Shown piece by piece: positions 58,818-64,000 of a stretch of DNA of 64,000 bases; position 1 is the stretch's first letter, and the number at the start of each line of letters is the position of its first letter. Source of the DNA: Amorphophallus konjac (taxonomy: Eukaryota; Streptophyta; Magnoliopsida; Alismatales; Araceae); assembly GCA_022559845.1 (NCBI GenBank), contig CM040124.1, positions 71,633,491 to 71,697,490 of the forward strand, read 5' to 3'. The notes beneath the pieces were generated by a model. The model saw only the letters and a list, made by a program, of their open reading frames with translations, ran no database searches and was not told the origin of the DNA. The position numbers were made by a program, and so were the translations under genes.

Positions 58818-58948
58818 CCAGCTCCACCGCCCTTTTGAGTTTTCGCCAGAGCTAGCCCCCTTTTCCTTTTTCCAGTGCACCCTTACGGGTTTTCACACTA
58901 AGGGATACCCGATTTTACTTGAGGCGCCCTTGCTGGTTTTCACTTCAG
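58818..58948 (+). other. Hairpin-triplet box, copy 3
   Basis: Hairpin 1: CCAGCTC with GAGCTAG (58818-58855). Hairpin 2: AGTG/CACT (58874-58899), against CGGT/ACCG in copy 1. Hairpin 3: TGAGGCG with CACTTCA (58920-58947), one G-U pair and one mismatch. Confidence 0.7.
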
Positions 58949-59540
58949 CTGGGTTTGTGGCCTTTTTGCCCACAGCCACCTCCTTATGGAGAGAGTGGCT
59001 GAGTCCGCCGGGGCATCTCTATTTTTAGCCCTCTTTTTTGTATTTGTAAGCCTCGCGGCTGCCATCCTTAGCTTGTTGCTATCAGGGGATGTTGTGCCAT
59101 TAACGAATTGTTGCTGTTGTAGAAGCGACTGTGGATCGACCCTTAACTGAGTAGCTCAGAGCTTTAAGGTGGATCTAGAGACTAGATGGTCTTCGCTATA
59201 GATAGCTGTGACTTTGACTGAGATCTGGGTGGCTCGGCCTTAATGGACATGATGGCCAAAGCTGAGCTTAGATTGAGTGTCCACCTTGGTGTCGCTACCC
59301 CTTGGGACATGATAGATACTGAAGGGATAGACCTCCTACCAGGGTTTACTAGTAGCCACTAGTGGGGACCCGATGGAGCGTTGCTGGTGGCACCAGTTTG
59401 TGTTGGCAGTGATTCCACAGAGTCGTTGGCCTACGCAGGTGGAGTTTCTCTCGAGCTACTGCGCGGGTGTCGGCAGGATTCACCCCGAATCGTTGATTGA
59501 CGTTGGCAAGGTGGGTTGCTATTAGAATGTAAGGGTGCAA

Positions 59541-62500
59541 TGTCACGTCCTGAGATTTATGCAGCGGAAAAAATCAGGAACGCGAACAGTCGGCATGGTA
59601 AGCCTCAAGCAAGCAATATAATCAGAGCGCAAGAAAATCACACAAAGTAATTGCACAATAATTTAATCAAACTTCCACCTTTATTTCATATAAAATAATC
59701 ATAATCCAAATACATGAATATTCACCTCTTCTAGACTCAATAAAAAAAATACATATAAAGACTCATTCTAGACATATTTTGACATTCTAAGTCTTCACTC
59801 GAATCTATATTCCTTTAATCACTCTCGGACCCGCAACTTGAGTAATCCGAATCCGATTCACTCGTATTTTCTGAAAAAGATTGGAAAGTAGGTAATGAGC
59901 ACACTTGCCCAGTAGGTATCTTCGTATCAACATGTAGGTAATATTAAAGTAATTAATGTCTTAGCTCTAAAGAATAAGATAAATCATGCGGATACGATGA
60001 AACAATGTGAATAAAGCCAAAGTAACAAGATACGATCAAACTTGGGATATGAGAATATGATTGAGCAAGCATGATCAAGCAAGAATATATTTATGGCCGT
60101 TCATGAATAAGAATGTACTTTTCATAACCATGAAGCCTACTCACTAGAATGTCATGTAATAAGCAAGAATGTACTTTTCACTTAGTAACAAGTACTTCGT
60201 GAATTCGTGTGGATTTCCGTGGATCGCGTGGATATTTCACTTATTTATAAAGAAAGTACTCTCAGCGTAATGCGACGCCAGTAGCATCATACCCCATGGT
60301 TTATATAGTATGTTTCCGACAATTAGTCGAGGGGACAAGAATAAAGTCCTTGAACACAATCAGTGCTCGAACTGCATCTTCAAGTATAAATCAAGCTACT
60401 TCGACGTTTATAACAACAATATGGTCAAGAATGTACAATTTCAACTATAGTTCCATGATAAGGTAACCAAAAATAATAATGCTTCTATAGAATAAGAGAT
60501 TTCAATAAATGCATTTAATAACTAAGTTATGCCATGGAAATAAATCGGCAGCATAACGATACATTCTTTTACTCTCAAAATTACTTAGATATCTTTAGAA
60601 TAATGTGACAGGTTCTAGATAATCAATTGGACTATCTAGGAACGCAGGAAAATCAACCGATGACTCAAACCCCGGGTTAATCAAACTCAGTAAGCTAGCG
60701 GTCGTTTAATGGACCGTTTCTTGATCATGGCGGTCTAGTTCAGGACCGTTAACTAAGACAGTTCGATATTTTGAAAACAGGACATCTGGAGTCTTTAGCG
60801 GTCTAGTGGAGAACCATTTAGGATCCGTTAGCGGTCAAGTGCAGGGCCGCTAGCAGACTCTGGCGGTCAACAAAATGGCCGCTAAGGGTCCAGAATATAA
60901 AACATCGGTATAAGTGCCTTTCTAGACAATGGGATTTAATGGTACAGCCAGCTCGGCGTCCTGGAGGGAATCCCAGGCTCACTGAGTCTTACGGAAGCCT
61001 TGGAATAAGACTTCCTAGTCCGTTGGAAGGAATATCCAAAGGAGAGGTCATCATGTCCAAGATTGTGTTCCTAATGTGCAAAAGTGTAACTAATGACAAC
61101 ATACCGGGATATGTGCCATGTACTTAAGAAAATGACTCTGAGGAGAGAGATAGAATCATGAAAAATAGAGTTCAATCACAAATCCTCTCTCTCAATTTGA
61201 AACATGTATTTATTACAAAATATATGAATTTGGTCACAAATTAATATAAGTTAAAATAATATCAATGTGCATGAAAACATAAAATCTATCATGAAGAATA
61301 GTAAATATAACTAAGTATATGAAACTCGTGTTACAACTAGGAATAAAACTTAGCTAACTAGGCTTAACATATACTAATCATGGTAAATCTGCAATATGTA
61401 TCAGATTTATAATATTAAAGAAATCAGAATAGAAAATGGTCTAATACAGGACCATCACTTGCGGTTAGCAGTCTGTCGCACGACCGCTAGATTCCCTGGC
61501 AGTCTACAGGAAGACCGCTTCTTCCTGTATAAAAATCGAGTTCAAAAGATAATAAGACTAAATGCTAACTTAATGCATATCATGCCTAGAAATCAATATA
61601 TTTAAACTTTCATAGCCATGATAGAACAAATATAGGCCAACAATATGCATAGATTTTTGTGAATAACAAGAAAATTCCATTTTTACTTCATTAAGGCTAA
61701 GAATTATGCATGAATAGTAGCCTAGATGCATAGTCTTAATAAAACATGAAATTCATGGCGTATAATGATTGAAATCAATTGAAACAAGAGGGCTTTTATT
61801 CTTGACATAAAGTTTGAGCCATCCATGAGATAACCTACCTTTGTCTTGGGCTTTAAACTTCTTATTTAAGGCTGCATGTCAACCCTAGTTCTCTGCTCAT
61901 CCTGAACTAAATCAGCAACTTCACGTCCCTCTATCTCTTGATTCCCTTGTCTTAAAGATGTGAACTTTTGAGGGTAGATAGAAGATATGAAATGGTAACA
62001 TAAAGTTCTAAAGACACTTCTACTAAATACCTCGTTTAGGGCTCCGAATTTCATGATCTTCTTGTGTCGGACGCACTAATTCTTGAGTTCTTAATGTAGA
62101 ATCAGTAACTTTGGAAGACTCTAACTTCCTGTATGCTTGATCTTCTAGAACAAAAATCGGAGAGTAGTAAGTTCGAACTATAATGAACAAATTCTTAGAA
62201 GAAACTTACCTCTAATTCGTCCTCTTTACCTGAGTTCCACGTGTGCCAAAGTAGGGGTCGCGCATGTTAAATCTTGGACCTATTTATAGGATTTAGCTAG
62301 GGTTTGAGTATTAGAATGATCTTAGAGTCCTAATTAGACTCTCAATTCGATCTACAATCTTTATAGACTTATCTAATTAACTGATAGAGTTAATCCAAGA
62401 TGATTTGGATGCTAAAGATCTAACCTTTTCACGCTTTCTTCTATTCACGGAACTGACAGTGGTTAGCGGTCATTGATACGCCCGTTTATTTCCCGTTAGC

Positions 62501-62839
62501 GGTCTCGCTATAGAACCTTTTCAACCTTAGGCGTCGAATTTGAAAGACTTCAAACTCCTTTGTTCTTATCCCCAATATTATCCATTTATTTACCTTCCTA
62601 AGTATTCATTATCCCTTAATTCCGTGATTACACCTATTTTAGCTTCTGGAATATGGGCTAAAGTCTAACACAACCTTTTTGGGCCTATTGGGTTAATTAT
62701 TTGGGCCTAATCCTCTTGGATCAAATGTAGGGCCTAAATAATTAGATTTAATTATACAAATTTCATTTATAGCCCATTAAATGCTTTGTAATTATATTTT
62801 TAAATCTGAAAAATTCTTAGAAAATTCTCGGGCGTTACA
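59541..62839 (-). mobile_element. I: solo LTR of the Gypsy group, TSD TGCAA
   Basis: Starts TGTCACGTCCTGAG and ends CTCGGGCGTTACA, with TGCAA at 59536-59540 and 62840-62844. It shares the conserved LTR core with B and F (60941-61041 with 3757-3850) and a TATA box CTATAAATA on the minus strand (62289-62281), but has its own inverted-repeat word TAGCGGTC...GACCGCTA (nine copies, 60690-62515) in place of TGACG...CGTCA. No coding frame. Confidence 0.93.
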
Positions 62840-63240
62840 TGCAAGGCTGAGATTCAGAGGGGGGTGAATGAATCCCCTTAAAAAAATTCAGAATTAAAAA
62901 CTTTCTCTGGAGGATTTGTGCAGAAATAAAACCAAATGACTCAATCTAAATAGATGTTCTATTGAGGAGCACACTCGAATACTAAGCAAGCATCAAATAC
63001 TACGTGAAGAACCAAGTGCAGCAAGATGATGACTAGTACAAAGATCTACTGCTATGAAACCCACTGCCACTATCAAGAGTACTCAACTCAAAAACACCTT
63101 CAGTATGAGTAGATTAAACACATATGATCAAGAGCACATCGTGCGAGACAATGAAACTAATTGCCCTGTGAAGGAGGTAGAAGATATGGAACAGACGCAC
63201 AAGGTGAACCACATCACACAAGATTTTTAGGTGGTTCAGC

Positions 63241-63288
63241 CAGACACCAGTCTGCCTATATCCACCCCTCACTCAAACCTGAGTGAGG
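63241..63288 (-). other. Paired U5 hairpins (LTR H)
   Basis: Hairpin 2 has arms CAGAC/GTCTG (63241-63254). Hairpin 1 has arms CCTCACTCA/TGAGTGAGG (63267-63288), nine perfect pairs. The flanking AGGTGGTTC and ATATCCACCCC are the same frame as in the other families. Confidence 0.8.
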
Positions 63289-64000
63289 ATTCCCTTGCCA
63301 AAGCAAGACGCAGACTCAGTCTGTAACAGACGCTGCCTAACAGCTTGCCCTGAGGGAAGTAAATCCCTCAACACCGATCCTGCGACCCACAGGATCTGAA
63401 ACCTGACCTTGTCACCCACAAGATCAGAACCGGAGGACCAATCCTCCCTCCCTCCAAACCGGAGGGGAAACCACGAGTAGAACACTACCACTTGCGACCA
63501 GAGACACAGTCTCCCTTCCTCTGACACCCAGAGGGAAATCGGAGATAAATCTCTCTTCTCCTGAATCCTCAGGAGGAACCCAGATCCCAGAACAGGGAAT
63601 CAGAAAAACACAAAATGAATGGAAGAGGACAACGAAAAAACCAAAAGGAAAAACAAAAACAGATATAGCTCCGAGGAGCACAATGACTCTGGATTTTATC
63701 CACGAGTCAATACATGAACATATCTTCAATATTAGCACTGGCTGCATACTCTTTCTTCTTCACGACCTTCTTTTCTGAACTCTCTATTTCCTTCTCTTTT
63801 CTTCTGCTCGCACACTGGCTCACTCTCCTCTCAGATTCTTCTGCTCTTTCTATCTTCTCTCCTCTAATCGCAGCTCTTCTCTTGTGGCTCTCCTCCTTTT
63901 TTTCGTCTGGATGAGGAGGATCCCTATTTATAGAACAGGGGCGCTGGAATTCACTTTGGATGTAGCCTTTTTGATCCTGGTATTTCATTGATCCACGTGG

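Larger units (their letters stand above)
51826..59527 (+). repeat. Tandem array of about 1-kb units with hairpin-triplet boxes, interrupted by solo LTRs F and G
   Basis: The box beginning near TTCTTTACCAGCTC occurs at about 51840, 57795 and 58812. After subtracting F, G and the TSD, the first two are about 980 bases apart, and the next two about 1017. Each box has three hairpins, a CTCTATTTTTA word, a T-rich run and then GGCTGCCATCCTTAGCTTGCTGCTATC-like wording, followed by degenerate GACCGACCWTGGTGGTGTATTGG repeats. No protein is encoded. It may be a satellite or part of a large LTR or UTR. Confidence 0.75.
59528..64000 (-). mobile_element. H: LTR of a Sire-like Copia family, running off the window, carrying solo LTR I
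   Basis: The LTR 3' end reads TGTAAGGGTGCAA at 59528, comparable with TGTTAGGTGCAAGG of G. After insertion I and its TSD it resumes at 62845 with GGCTGAGATTCAGAGG and the usual GGGGTGAATGAATCCCC. The hairpin pair is at 63241-63288, a TATA-like CTATAAATA on the minus strand at 63933-63925 and CACGTGG at the window end. No primer site lies left of 59528, so it is a solo or truncated LTR. 62845-64000 holds no gene; the frames are LTR noise. Confidence 0.82.

Overview
This window is plant nuclear DNA made almost entirely of nested LTR retrotransposons. I found no host gene, rRNA, tRNA gene or CRISPR array. The plant origin follows from the initiator-tRNA-Met primer sites (TGGTATCAGAGC), the Sire/Maximus-type Ty1/Copia gag and pol, an ORF resembling the plant 'putative transposon protein' domain, and Ty3/Gypsy LTRs with the ends TGTAACGCCC...GGGCGTGACA. 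The species cannot be named from this sequence.

Left two thirds (1-46809): one stack of insertions, resolved by LTR joins, primer sites and target-site duplications (TSDs). Element E (minus strand, 37794-46809) is a Sire-like Copia element with decayed gag, protease, integrase, RT and RNase H. Its 3' end lies beyond the left edge because element A (minus strand, gag only) is inserted in it. A's 3' LTR is interrupted by Gypsy element B (minus strand, 1-7706), which has 5.26-kb LTRs around only about 1.0 kb of internal DNA. A's 5' LTR is interrupted by Copia element C (plus strand, 14607-36127, TSD GGGGT). C's 5' LTR is interrupted by Copia element D (plus strand, 15380-26695, TSD GCCTT/GCCAT). 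A, C and D have no pol and share a shortened gag. D also carries a separate long ORF.

Right third (46810-64000): a decayed coding remnant, a run of tandem arrays (an exact 40-bp period, degenerate short-period DNA, about 50-bp units), then about 1-kb tandem units that each contain three hairpins. These arrays are cut by solo LTRs: F (Gypsy, TSD GTATT), G (Copia) and H (Copia, running off the window), with Gypsy solo LTR I (TSD TGCAA) inside H.

The most interesting signals are non-coding. (1) Sire-like LTRs carry a pair of U5 hairpins whose arms differ between families yet remain paired. (2) Gypsy LTRs carry many short hairpins with TGACG...CGTCA outer arms and variable inner arms. (3) Each LTR family carries its own cluster of short, CG-containing, mostly palindromic words. 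(4) A three-stem module, SINE/tRNA-like in one copy, recurs in three Copia families. (5) The right-hand array holds hairpin triplets with constant loops and different stems. All of these were read by eye and need alignment and statistical covariation tests.
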